Source: Streptomyces plumbidurans (GTDB lineage: Bacteria > Actinomycetota > Actinomycetes > Streptomycetales > Streptomycetaceae). Taken from it: a DNA stretch of 64,000 nucleotides. The stretch covers positions 17,113 to 81,112 of the forward strand of contig NZ_JAFJSY010000052.1 of the NCBI RefSeq assembly GCF_019857225.1. The letters are read 5' to 3'. Made by a program: the position numbers and the translations under genes. The stretch's first letter is position 1. Each line of letters starts with the position of its first letter. The notes below the pieces were generated by a model. It searched no databases, was not told the origin of the DNA, and was given only the letters and a program-made list of their open reading frames with translations. Below are positions 57,842 to 64,000 of this stretch, in pieces.

Positions 57842-59505
57842 CCGGCTCGCGTTACGAGGCCAAGCCCTGGCTGGCCCTGCTGAACGAGGCCCAGCGCGGC
57901 CCGGTGAAACCCGCCGACTCCCTGGTGCAGGCCCTGCGCCGGTCCGCCGCCGAGGCCCCGGACCGCGACTTCCTCGCCTACTTCGACGGACGGCTGAGCT
58001 ACCGCGAGGTCGACGAGCTGTCCGACTCGGTGGCGGGCCACCTCGCCGCCCGCGGCCTGGAGCGCGGCGACCGGGTGGCGATCCTGCTGCAGAACTCCCC
58101 GCAGTTCGTACTCGCCCTGCTGGGCGCGTGGAAGGCGGGCGCGGTCGTGGTGCCCGTCAACCCGATGTACAAGTCCGCGGAGGTGGCGCATGTGCTGCGG
58201 GACGGCGAGGTCGCGGCACTGATCTGCTCGGACCGCGCCTGGGAGTCGTATCTGCGCGAGACGGCCGCCGACTCTCCGGTCAGGATCGTGCTGACCGGGT
58301 GCGAGCTGGACTTCCAGACGCGCGGCGACACGCGCGTGCTCTCCTTCGAGCGGCTGCCGCAGGCCGCGGACGCCGCCGACCTGACGACCGTGGCCCGCGC
58401 CGGCTACGAGGCGCCGGGGACCCGTTACCCCGGGCCGTCCGACATAGCGCTGATCAGCTACACCTCGGGCACCAGCGGCAAGCCCAAGGGCGCCACCAAC
58501 ACGCACGGCAACATCATGTACAACGCCGAGCGGCAGCGGACGGGGCTCGCGCTGCCCGAGGCGCCCGTGTACTACGCGCTCGCGCCGCTGTTCCACATCA
58601 CCGGGATGGTGTGCCAGCTCGGGGCGTGCCTCAACAGCGCGGGCACGCTCGTGCTGACGTACCGCTTCGAGCCGGGTGTCGTGCTGGAGGCGTTCGCCGA
58701 GCACCGGCCGCACTACACGGTGGGTCCGTCCACGGCGTTCATGGCGCTGGCCGCGCACCCGGAGGCGAGTGCGGACCACTTCTCCTCCTTCGCCAACATC
58801 TCCAGCGGTGGCGCGCCGCTGCCGCCGGCCCTGGTGGAGAAGTTCCGGGCGGGCTTCGGGCCGTACATCCGCAACGGCTACGGCCTGACCGAGTGCACCG
58901 CGCCCTGCGCCTCCGTGCCCCCCGACCTGGAGGCGCCGGTCGACCCGGTCTCCGGGACGCTGGCCGTGGGCGTGCCGGGACCCGAGACGGTCGTGCGGAT
59001 CGTGGACGAGCAGGGGCAGGAGCTGCCCTTCGGTGAGCAGGGCGAGATTTTGGTGCGCGGCCCGCAGGTGGTGCCGGGCTACTGGCGCCGCCCGGACGCG
59101 ACCGCCGAAACGTTTCCGGACGGCGAACTGCGCACCGGCGACATCGGGTTCATGGACGAGCAGGGCTGGCTGTACGTCGTCGACCGCAAGAAGGACATGA
59201 TCAACGCGTCGGGCTTCAAGGTGTGGCCGCGCGAGGTCGAGGACGTGCTGTACACGCATCCGGCGGTGCGCGAGGCGGCCGTGGTCGGGGTGCCCGACGG
59301 GTACCGCGGGGAGACCGTCAAGGCGTACATCAGCCTGCGTCCGGGCACGGATACGGACCCCGGCGAACTCGCGATGTACTGCAAGGAGAGACTGGCTGCC
59401 TACAAATACCCGCGGCAGGTGGAGATCCTGCCCGACTTGCCGAAGACGGCCAGTGGGAAGATCCTCCGGCGGGAACTGCGTTCCCGCCCGCAGCACTCTG
59501 AATAA
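57838..59505 (+). CDS. AMP-forming acyl-CoA synthetase
   Basis: 555 residues, full-length ANL enzyme. P-loop motif SYTSGTSGKPKGAT (~209-222), GYGLTECT motif, hinge region VVDRKKDMINASGFKVWPREVE and the C-terminal catalytic Lys in KTASGKILRREL. It activates a carboxylic acid to its CoA thioester with ATP. Fatty or branched-chain/aromatic acid is likely from context (SDR, TetR, two-gene acyl-CoA dehydrogenase unit). Start ATG at 57838 within an ATGA overlap. Confidence 0.94.
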   Translation: MTGSRYEAKPWLALLNEAQRGPVKPADSLVQALRRSAAEAPDRDFLAYFDGRLSYREVDELSDSVAGHLAARGLERGDRVAILLQNSPQFVLALLGAWKAGAVVVPVNPMYKSAEVAHVLRDGEVAALICSDRAWESYLRETAADSPVRIVLTGCELDFQTRGDTRVLSFERLPQAADAADLTTVARAGYEAPGTRYPGPSDIALISYTSGTSGKPKGATNTHGNIMYNAERQRTGLALPEAPVYYALAPLFHITGMVCQLGACLNSAGTLVLTYRFEPGVVLEAFAEHRPHYTVGPSTAFMALAAHPEASADHFSSFANISSGGAPLPPALVEKFRAGFGPYIRNGYGLTECTAPCASVPPDLEAPVDPVSGTLAVGVPGPETVVRIVDEQGQELPFGEQGEILVRGPQVVPGYWRRPDATAETFPDGELRTGDIGFMDEQGWLYVVDRKKDMINASGFKVWPREVEDVLYTHPAVREAAVVGVPDGYRGETVKAYISLRPGTDTDPGELAMYCKERLAAYKYPRQVEILPDLPKTASGKILRRELRSRPQHSE

Positions 59506-59563
59506 GTACAGCGAACAAGTACGCCGAGAACAGCAGAACGCCCGGAAGGCAGGTGGCGGCACA

Positions 59564-60157
59564 GTGCCCAGGACGACGGACGGAGACGGTACGCCCGTCC
59601 CGCAGCGGCTGCTGGCCGCCGCCACCCGGCTCTTCGCCGAGCAGGGCTACGACCGCACGTCGGTGCAGGAGATCGTCGAGGCGGCCGGCGTCACCAAGGG
59701 GGCGCTGTACCACTACTTCGGCTCCAAGGACGACCTTCTGCACGAGGTGTACGCGCGCGTGCTGCGCGTCCAGCAGGAGCGCCTGGACGCGTTCGCGAAC
59801 GCGGACGAGCCGATCGAGAAGCGGCTGCGGGGCGCGGCGGCCGACGTCGTCGTCACCACCATCGAGAACCTCGACGACGCGTCGATCTTCTTCCGCTCGA
59901 TGCACCATCTGAGCCCGGAGAAGAACAAGCAGGTGCGCGCGGAACGCCGGCGCTACCACGAACGCTTCCGTGCGCTGATCGAGGAGGGCCAGCAGGCCGG
60001 CGTATTCTCCACGGCGACCCCGGCCGACCTGGTGGTGGACTACCACTTCGGCTCGGTCCACCACCTGTCGACGTGGTACCGCCCGGACGGTCCGATGGGC
60101 GCGCAGGAGGTCGCCGACCACCTGGCGGACCTGCTGCTGCGGGCGCTGCGCCCCTAG
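59564..60157 (+). CDS. TetR family regulator of the acyl-CoA block
   Basis: 197 residues. Helix-turn-helix ~14-62 (LLAAATRLFAEQGYDRTSVQEIVEAAGVTKGALYHYFGSKDDLLHEV) and a C-terminal domain typical of fatty-acid-responsive TetR regulators. GTG at 59564 starts the conserved sequence, with a moderate GGTGGCGG region upstream. It follows the ligase gene by 58 bp and is probably co-transcribed. It is the best candidate to bind the CCGACCGGTCGG-type palindromes at 57006 and 62513, which bracket this block. Confidence 0.9.
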   Translation: MPRTTDGDGTPVPQRLLAAATRLFAEQGYDRTSVQEIVEAAGVTKGALYHYFGSKDDLLHEVYARVLRVQQERLDAFANADEPIEKRLRGAAADVVVTTIENLDDASIFFRSMHHLSPEKNKQVRAERRRYHERFRALIEEGQQAGVFSTATPADLVVDYHFGSVHHLSTWYRPDGPMGAQEVADHLADLLLRALRP

Positions 60158-60175
60158 GTGCACCTGAATGCGTGA

Positions 60176-60209
60176 GTAAGGGGCGGTCGCCATGGCGACC
60201 GCCCCTTAC
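60176..60209. terminator. Perfect-stem terminator between convergent TetR and ACAD genes
   Basis: Two 16-base arms (60176-60191 and 60194-60209) complement perfectly around two bases. The stem starts GTAAGGGG on both strands. A smaller hairpin follows at ~60213-60227. Confidence 0.88.
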
Positions 60210-60231
60210 CGCGTGCCCTGCAGGCACTGCT

Positions 60232-61446
60232 CTACAGGTACTTCTTCAGCTCCCGCCGCGCCAGCGACCGCTGGTGCACCTCGTCCGGGCCGTCGGCCAG
60301 CATCAGGGTGCGGGCGCCGGCGTACAGCTCGGCGAGCGGGAAGTCCTGGCTGACGCCGCCCGCACCGTGCAGCTGGATCGCGCGGTCGAGGATGTTGACG
60401 ACCGTACGCGGAGTGGCGATCTTGATGGCCTGGATCTCGGTGTGGGCGCCCCGGTTGCCCACGGTGTCCATCATCCAGGCCGTCTTCAGCACCAGCAGAC
60501 GCAGTTGCTCGACCGCCACGCGCGCGTCCGCGATCCAGTTCTGCACCACGCCCTGCTGGGCGAGCGCCTTGCCGAAGGCGTTGCGCGAGACGGCCCGGCG
60601 GCACATCAGCTCGATGGCGCGCTCCGCCATGCCGATCAGCCGCATGCAGTGGTGGATACGGCCCGGACCGAGGCGGGCCTGGGCGATGGCGAAGCCGCCG
60701 CCCTCCTCGCCGATCAGGTTGGACACCGGCACGCGCGCGTGGTCGAAGACCACCTCGGCGTGGCCGCCGTGGGAGTGGTCCTCGTAGCCGAAGACCTGCA
60801 TGGCGCGCTTCACGGTGACGCCCGGGGTGTCGCGCGGGACCAGCACCATCGACTGCTGGCGGCGGATGTCGGCGCCGTCCGGGTCGGTCTTGCCCATCAC
60901 GATGAAGATCTTGCAGTCCGGGTTCATCGCCCCGGAGATGTACCACTTGCGCCCGGTGATGACGTACTCGTCGCCGTCCCGCTCGATGTGCGTGGTGATG
61001 TTGGTGGCGTCCGAGGAGGCCACCTCCGGCTCGGTCATCGCGAACGCGGAGCGGATCTCACCGGCGAGCAGCGGCTCCAGCCACTGCTTCTTCTGCCGCT
61101 CGTCCGCGAACTGCGCGAGCACCTCCATGTTCCCGGTGTCCGGCGCCGCGCAGTTCGTGGCGGTCGGCGCCAGGTGCGGGCTGCGTCCGGTGATCTCGGC
61201 GAGCGGCGCGTACTGCAGGTTGGTCAGCCCGGCGCCGTGCTCGGCGTCGGGCAGGAAGAGGTTCCACAGGCCCTGCCTGCGCGCCTCCGCCTTGAGCTCC
61301 TCCACCACGGCCGGGGTGTCCCACGGGGAGGCCAGCGCGGCCCGCTGCTCCTCGGCCACCGCCTCGGCCGGGTAGACGTACTCGTCCATGAAGGCGAGGA
61401 GTTGGGCGCGCAGTTCCTCGGTGCGCGCGTCGAACGCGAAGTCCAT
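60232..61446 (-). CDS. Acyl-CoA dehydrogenase, ACAD11-like
   Basis: 404 residues, full ACAD fold. FAMTEPEVASSDATNI takes the place of the usual TEPxxGSD motif, and the end has RTLMLADGPDEVHQRSLARRELKKYL; the GPDEVH signature is characteristic of the ACAD10/11-type branch, which handles 4-hydroxy and branched acyl-CoAs in eukaryotes. Start ATG at 61446 is 6 bp after the stop of the phosphotransferase gene, with which it forms an operon. In ACAD11 both domains are one protein, so this two-gene order has the same parts. Confidence 0.93.
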   Translation of the reverse strand: MDFAFDARTEELRAQLLAFMDEYVYPAEAVAEEQRAALASPWDTPAVVEELKAEARRQGLWNLFLPDAEHGAGLTNLQYAPLAEITGRSPHLAPTATNCAAPDTGNMEVLAQFADERQKKQWLEPLLAGEIRSAFAMTEPEVASSDATNITTHIERDGDEYVITGRKWYISGAMNPDCKIFIVMGKTDPDGADIRRQQSMVLVPRDTPGVTVKRAMQVFGYEDHSHGGHAEVVFDHARVPVSNLIGEEGGGFAIAQARLGPGRIHHCMRLIGMAERAIELMCRRAVSRNAFGKALAQQGVVQNWIADARVAVEQLRLLVLKTAWMMDTVGNRGAHTEIQAIKIATPRTVVNILDRAIQLHGAGGVSQDFPLAELYAGARTLMLADGPDEVHQRSLARRELKKYL

Positions 61447-61452
61447 GACTGA

Positions 61453-62475
61453 TCAGCCTTCCTGAAGAGTGGTCAGGCCGTGCTCGATGAACACGGGCAC
61501 CAGGTCGCCGATGCGGTCGAAGCCGCGGCCGACCGTCTGGCCGAGGGTGTAGCGGTAGTGGATGCCCTCCAGGATCACGGCGAGCTTGAACCAGGCGAAG
61601 GCCGTGTACCAGGAGACAGCGGAGACATCGCGCCCCGAGCGCGCGGCGTACCGCTCGATCAGCTCCGCCGGATCCGGGTGCCCGGGCGCCTCGGCCGTGG
61701 TGGAGACGGGGGACTTGGGCAGCCCGAGCGGCATGCTGTACATCACCAGCAGGCCGAGGTCGGTGAGCGGGTCGCCGAGCGTGGACATCTCCCAGTCGAG
61801 GATCGCCCTGATCCGGTCGTCGTCGCCGATCAGGACGTTGTCGAGCCGGTAGTCGCCGTGGACGACCGCGGGCGCGGGCGACTGCGGGAGCTGCCGGCCG
61901 AGGGCCGCGTGCAGCTCGTCGATGCCGGCCAGGTCGCGGTTGCGGGAGGCGTCCAGCTGCTTGCCCCAGCGGCGCAGCTGGCGGTCCAGGAAGCCCTCGG
62001 GCCGGCCGAAGTCCGCGAGGCCCACCTCGGCGGGGTCCACCGCGTGCAGCTCGACCAGGGTGTCCACCAGGGCCAGTACCGCGTCCCGGGTGCGCTGCGG
62101 GCCGAGCGGGGCGAGCTGGTCGGCGGTGCGGTACGGGGTGCCCTCCACGAACTCCATGACGTAGAAGGGGGCCCCGAGCACGTCCTCGTCCTCGCACAGC
62201 AGCACCGGGCGCGGCACCGGGACGTTCGTCGGGTGCAGCGCGCTGATCACCCGGTGCTCGCGCTTCATGTCGTGCGCGGTGGCCAGCACATGGCCGAGCG
62301 GGGGCCGCCGTACGACCCACTTGGCGGTGCCGTCCGAGACGGCGTAGGTGAGGTTCGACCGTCCGCCCTCGATCAGCCGGCCGGTCAGGGGGCCCTGCAC
62401 CAGGCCGGGCCGCTCCTGCTCGAGAAGTCCGCGCAGCCTGTCGAGATCGAGACCTGGCGGGTGGTCGGGGCTCAT
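61453..62475 (-). CDS. APH-fold phosphotransferase, ACAD11 N-domain-like
   Basis: 340 residues. Kinase-like fold: GGRSNLTYAVSDG nucleotide loop (~37-49), catalytic HGDYRLDNVL Brenner motif (~203-212) and metal-binding ILDWEMSTLGDP. Family knowledge: the equivalent domain in ACAD11 phosphorylates 4-hydroxyacyl-CoA, preparing elimination. AAAGGAG is 5-6 bases before the ATG at 62475. It is the first gene of the operon with the acyl-CoA dehydrogenase. The promoter region carries a CCGACCGGTCGG-type palindrome at 62513-62532. Confidence 0.92.
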   Translation of the reverse strand: MSPDHPPGLDLDRLRGLLEQERPGLVQGPLTGRLIEGGRSNLTYAVSDGTAKWVVRRPPLGHVLATAHDMKREHRVISALHPTNVPVPRPVLLCEDEDVLGAPFYVMEFVEGTPYRTADQLAPLGPQRTRDAVLALVDTLVELHAVDPAEVGLADFGRPEGFLDRQLRRWGKQLDASRNRDLAGIDELHAALGRQLPQSPAPAVVHGDYRLDNVLIGDDDRIRAILDWEMSTLGDPLTDLGLLVMYSMPLGLPKSPVSTTAEAPGHPDPAELIERYAARSGRDVSAVSWYTAFAWFKLAVILEGIHYRYTLGQTVGRGFDRIGDLVPVFIEHGLTTLQEG

Positions 62476-62512
62476 CCGTGCTCCTTTGCGGGGGGTGACG
62501 TTGACGTCTAAT

Positions 62513-62532
62513 GATGCCGACCGGTCGGTATG
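62513..62532. promoter_or_regulatory. CCGACCGGTCGG-type TetR operator before the APH-ACAD operon
   Basis: GATGCCGACCGGTCGGTATG, 8 of 10 symmetric pairs, core CCGACCGGTCGG perfect. It is 38 bp before the phosphotransferase start and may also control the divergent quinone oxidoreductase gene. Confidence 0.65.
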
Positions 62533-62710
62533 TCGTCCAGTGCGTGACGCGGGAACGTGATCCGAGCCACGATAGGCCGACAACTCCGCGCGCAGAACCA
62601 CGGGGAGCCGGCGGGCGGCCGGTATCGGCCGGGGCCGGGCTGCCACGCGTTCGGCACACACCGGGGCATCCGGGTTGCGGGGCGTCCGGGCACCGCGGAG
62701 GGTCGATGGC

Positions 62711-62744
62711 ATGAAGGGCATCAGCTCATGAAGGCCATCAGCTA
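62711..62744 (+). repeat. 17-bp tandem duplication of the oxidoreductase start region
   Basis: ATGAAGGGCATCAGCTC (62711-62727) is followed by ATGAAGGCCATCAGCTA (62728-62744), 15 of 17 bases identical. The first copy makes a six-codon frame (MKGISS) ending in TGA that overlaps the true ATG as ATGA. GGAGGG (62697-62702) is well spaced for the first ATG, so the short frame could act as a leader coupled to the main gene. Confidence 0.65.
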
Positions 62745-63666
62745 CAGCCGGTACGGCGGACCCGAGGTCCTGGAGTACGGCGAGGTGCGCGATCCGAAGG
62801 TCGGCCCCGACGCCGTGCTGGTCGAGGTCCGTGCCGCTGCCGTCAATCCCGTCGACTGGAAGTGCCGCGCGGGGTATCTCGACGGGATGTTCGACGCCGT
62901 CTTCCCCGTGGTGCCCGGCTGGGACCTGTCCGGGGTGGTGGTGCGACCGGGCGTCTCCGTCACGGAGTTCACCGCGGGGGAGGAGGTCATCGGGTACGTG
63001 CGCGAGGACTTCCTCTCGCGCGGCACCTTCGCCGAGTACGTCGCCGCCCCCGTGCGCACCCTCGCCCGCAAGCCGCGCAACCTCTCCTTCGAGGAGGCCG
63101 CCGGGCTGCCGCTGGCGGGCCTGACCGCCTACCAGGTGCTCCTCAAGGCGCTCCAGATCAAGCGCGGCGAGACCGTCCTGGTGCACGCGGCCGCGGGCGG
63201 CGTGGGCTCCGTCGCCGTCCAGCTGGTGCGGCACCTCGGTGCCCGCGCGATCGGCACGGCGAGCGCCCGCAACCACGCGTTCCTGCGGGGTCTGGGCTGC
63301 GAGCCCGTGGAGTACGGCGCGGGGCTGGCCGAGCGGGTGCGCGGGGTGGCGCCCGAGGGCGTGGACGCCGTGTTCGACACGGTCGGCGGCGAGGCCCTCA
63401 AGGCCTCGGCCGGGCTGCTCGCGCCGGGTGGCCGGCTCGCGTCGATCGCCGACGGCGACGTTACCGGCTACGGCGGCCGGTACTGCTGGGTGCGCCCGGA
63501 CGCCGAGGACCTGCTGCAGCTGACCGAGCTGGTCGAGCAGGGCGCCGTGTCGGTCCACGTGGACCGGGCGTTCCCGCTGGAGCAGGCGGCACAGGCGCAC
63601 CGGCTCAGCGAGGAGGGGCGGACCCGGGGAAAGATCGTGGTGACGGTGGGGGACGCCGCAGGCTAG
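62728..63666 (+). CDS. Quinone oxidoreductase-like NADP-dependent MDR enzyme
   Basis: 312 residues, zinc-free medium-chain reductase. VNPVDWKCRAGYLDG, GWDLSGVV, GLTAYQVLL and the NADPH motif AAAGGVGSVAVQLVRHLGA (~154-172) place it with zeta-crystallin/QOR-type enzymes that reduce quinones or activated double bonds. The ATG at 62728 gives the conserved MKAISYSRYGGPEVL start. A 17-bp duplication creates another ATG upstream. Divergent from the phosphotransferase gene with the TetR operator between them. Confidence 0.9.
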   Translation: MKAISYSRYGGPEVLEYGEVRDPKVGPDAVLVEVRAAAVNPVDWKCRAGYLDGMFDAVFPVVPGWDLSGVVVRPGVSVTEFTAGEEVIGYVREDFLSRGTFAEYVAAPVRTLARKPRNLSFEEAAGLPLAGLTAYQVLLKALQIKRGETVLVHAAAGGVGSVAVQLVRHLGARAIGTASARNHAFLRGLGCEPVEYGAGLAERVRGVAPEGVDAVFDTVGGEALKASAGLLAPGGRLASIADGDVTGYGGRYCWVRPDAEDLLQLTELVEQGAVSVHVDRAFPLEQAAQAHRLSEEGRTRGKIVVTVGDAAG

Positions 63667-63925
63667 GACCTGACTCCCAGACCAGGTCGGCTGCACGCAG
63701 GGCCGCGTCCCGGCCGACCCGAGCGGGATCCGGCGCGTGCAGCGGCGACGCGGCTGGGCGCCGCGGCCGCAGTCCATGGATGACGAGCTTCCGCCCGAGC
63801 CGCTGGACAACCCGCGTCGGCTGCTGGTGTGGCCCGCGCCGGACGTGACGACAGGCGCAGGCCCAGTCCCAGTCCCCGCCCTCGCAGGCCGGGCAGTCGC
63901 GGCTCGCGCAGGCGACCGAGGGCAC
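63605..63925 (-). CDS. Possible small Cys-rich protein, unknown
   Basis: 106 residues. GTG at 63925 has AAGGA 6 bases upstream and third codon positions are highly GC-rich over most of the frame. The start is Cys-rich (CASRDCPACEGG, CACRH), the rest Arg/Pro-rich with no recognised domain. It would overlap the 3' end of the oxidoreductase gene by 62 bp, which weakens the call. A competing plus-strand frame from ATG 63777 (MDDELPPEPLDNPRRLLVW) runs off the window edge. Nothing else is seen in 63667-64000. Confidence 0.28.
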   Translation of the reverse strand: MPSVACASRDCPACEGGDWDWACACRHVRRGPHQQPTRVVQRLGRKLVIHGLRPRRPAASPLHAPDPARVGRDAALRAADLVWESGPSLRRPPPSPRSFPGSAPPR

Positions 63926-64000
63926 CCCACGTCCTTGAGGCAGTGGGGGAGTGCGTGCCGGGGCCCGCGCCGCCGAGCCGATCCGGAAGCGAGGCCCCAG

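Noticed and set aside
63777..64000. Plus-strand frame starting MDDELPPEPL at the window end
   Set aside because: Codon bias is good only for the first ~25 codons, there is no domain, and the frame is cut by the window edge; recorded under the competing minus-strand entry only.
1..64000. tRNA, rRNA or insertion sequence genes
   Set aside because: Reading both strands I saw no tRNA-like T-arm with matching acceptor stem, no rRNA-like stretch and no transposase or terminal inverted repeats. A covariance-model search would be decisive.

Overview
The window reads as Streptomyces chromosome. It has very high GC with strongly GC-biased third codon positions, frequent GTG (and one TTG) starts, ATGA-type start/stop overlaps, purine-rich ribosome sites and many exported proteins. 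Gene content and order (dnaE2 with a Y-family-like partner, lipase, LPMO, SGNH lipase, Ser/Thr kinase, SigK-type sigma factor, hmgA, ALDH/ADH) recall the S. coelicolor SCO1705-SCO1739 neighbourhood read backwards; that synteny is from memory and was not checked. No rRNA, tRNA, CRISPR array, phage or insertion sequence was found. This is core-like chromosome with small accessory or decaying patches.

Layout. 1-7 kb: an error-prone repair pair, a MarR/cupin pair around twin palindromic operators, a secreted lipase convergent with a cell-wall-anchored copper LPMO, an acetyltransferase, a 44-residue basic protein and a methyltransferase. 7-12.5 kb: DUF402, GNAT didomain, GntR, DUF72, an AAA ATPase and a membrane-anchored GH39-like hydrolase. 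12.5-19 kb: a tightly overlapping four-gene surface-polysaccharide operon (two GT2 enzymes, a NodB deacetylase and a 1281-residue flippase fused to a second multi-spanning domain). Its first gene carries a TTA codon. 19-22.5 kb: small membrane protein, SGNH lipase, Ser/Thr kinase. 22.5-29 kb: a divergent module of SigK-type sigma factor plus zinc anti-sigma factor against DUF4331, TPR and His-rich NicO permease genes; both divergent promoters carry SigK-like motifs.

29-39.8 kb: type ISP C-terminal-like protein, GntR/UTRA regulator and hmgA (tyrosine/homogentisate catabolism); lipoprotein plus TetR; molybdopterin oxidoreductase; class F sortase with its membrane partner; an orphan MsiK-like sugar-ABC ATPase. 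39.8-47.8 kb: ALDH-ADH operon, DMT exporter with ArsR regulator, TetR with acyl-CoA dehydrogenase, YiaA-like protein, TetR with MaoC hydratase. Inverted-repeat operators link each of the last two TetR genes to likely targets. 47.8-49.6 kb: a decaying patch with a soxR gene broken by an apparent ~100-bp deletion, a degenerate 27-bp tandem array and an RNA-ligase gene whose C-terminus is frameshifted. 49.6-64 kb: BKACE-family protein, zinc-ribbon protein, large penicillin-acylase homologue, alpha/beta hydrolase, NamZ-like muramidase, then an acyl-CoA block (SDR, acyl-CoA ligase, TetR, acyl-CoA dehydrogenase, phosphotransferase, quinone oxidoreductase). CCGACCGGTCGG-type palindromes stand before two of these transcription units and before the molybdoenzyme gene.
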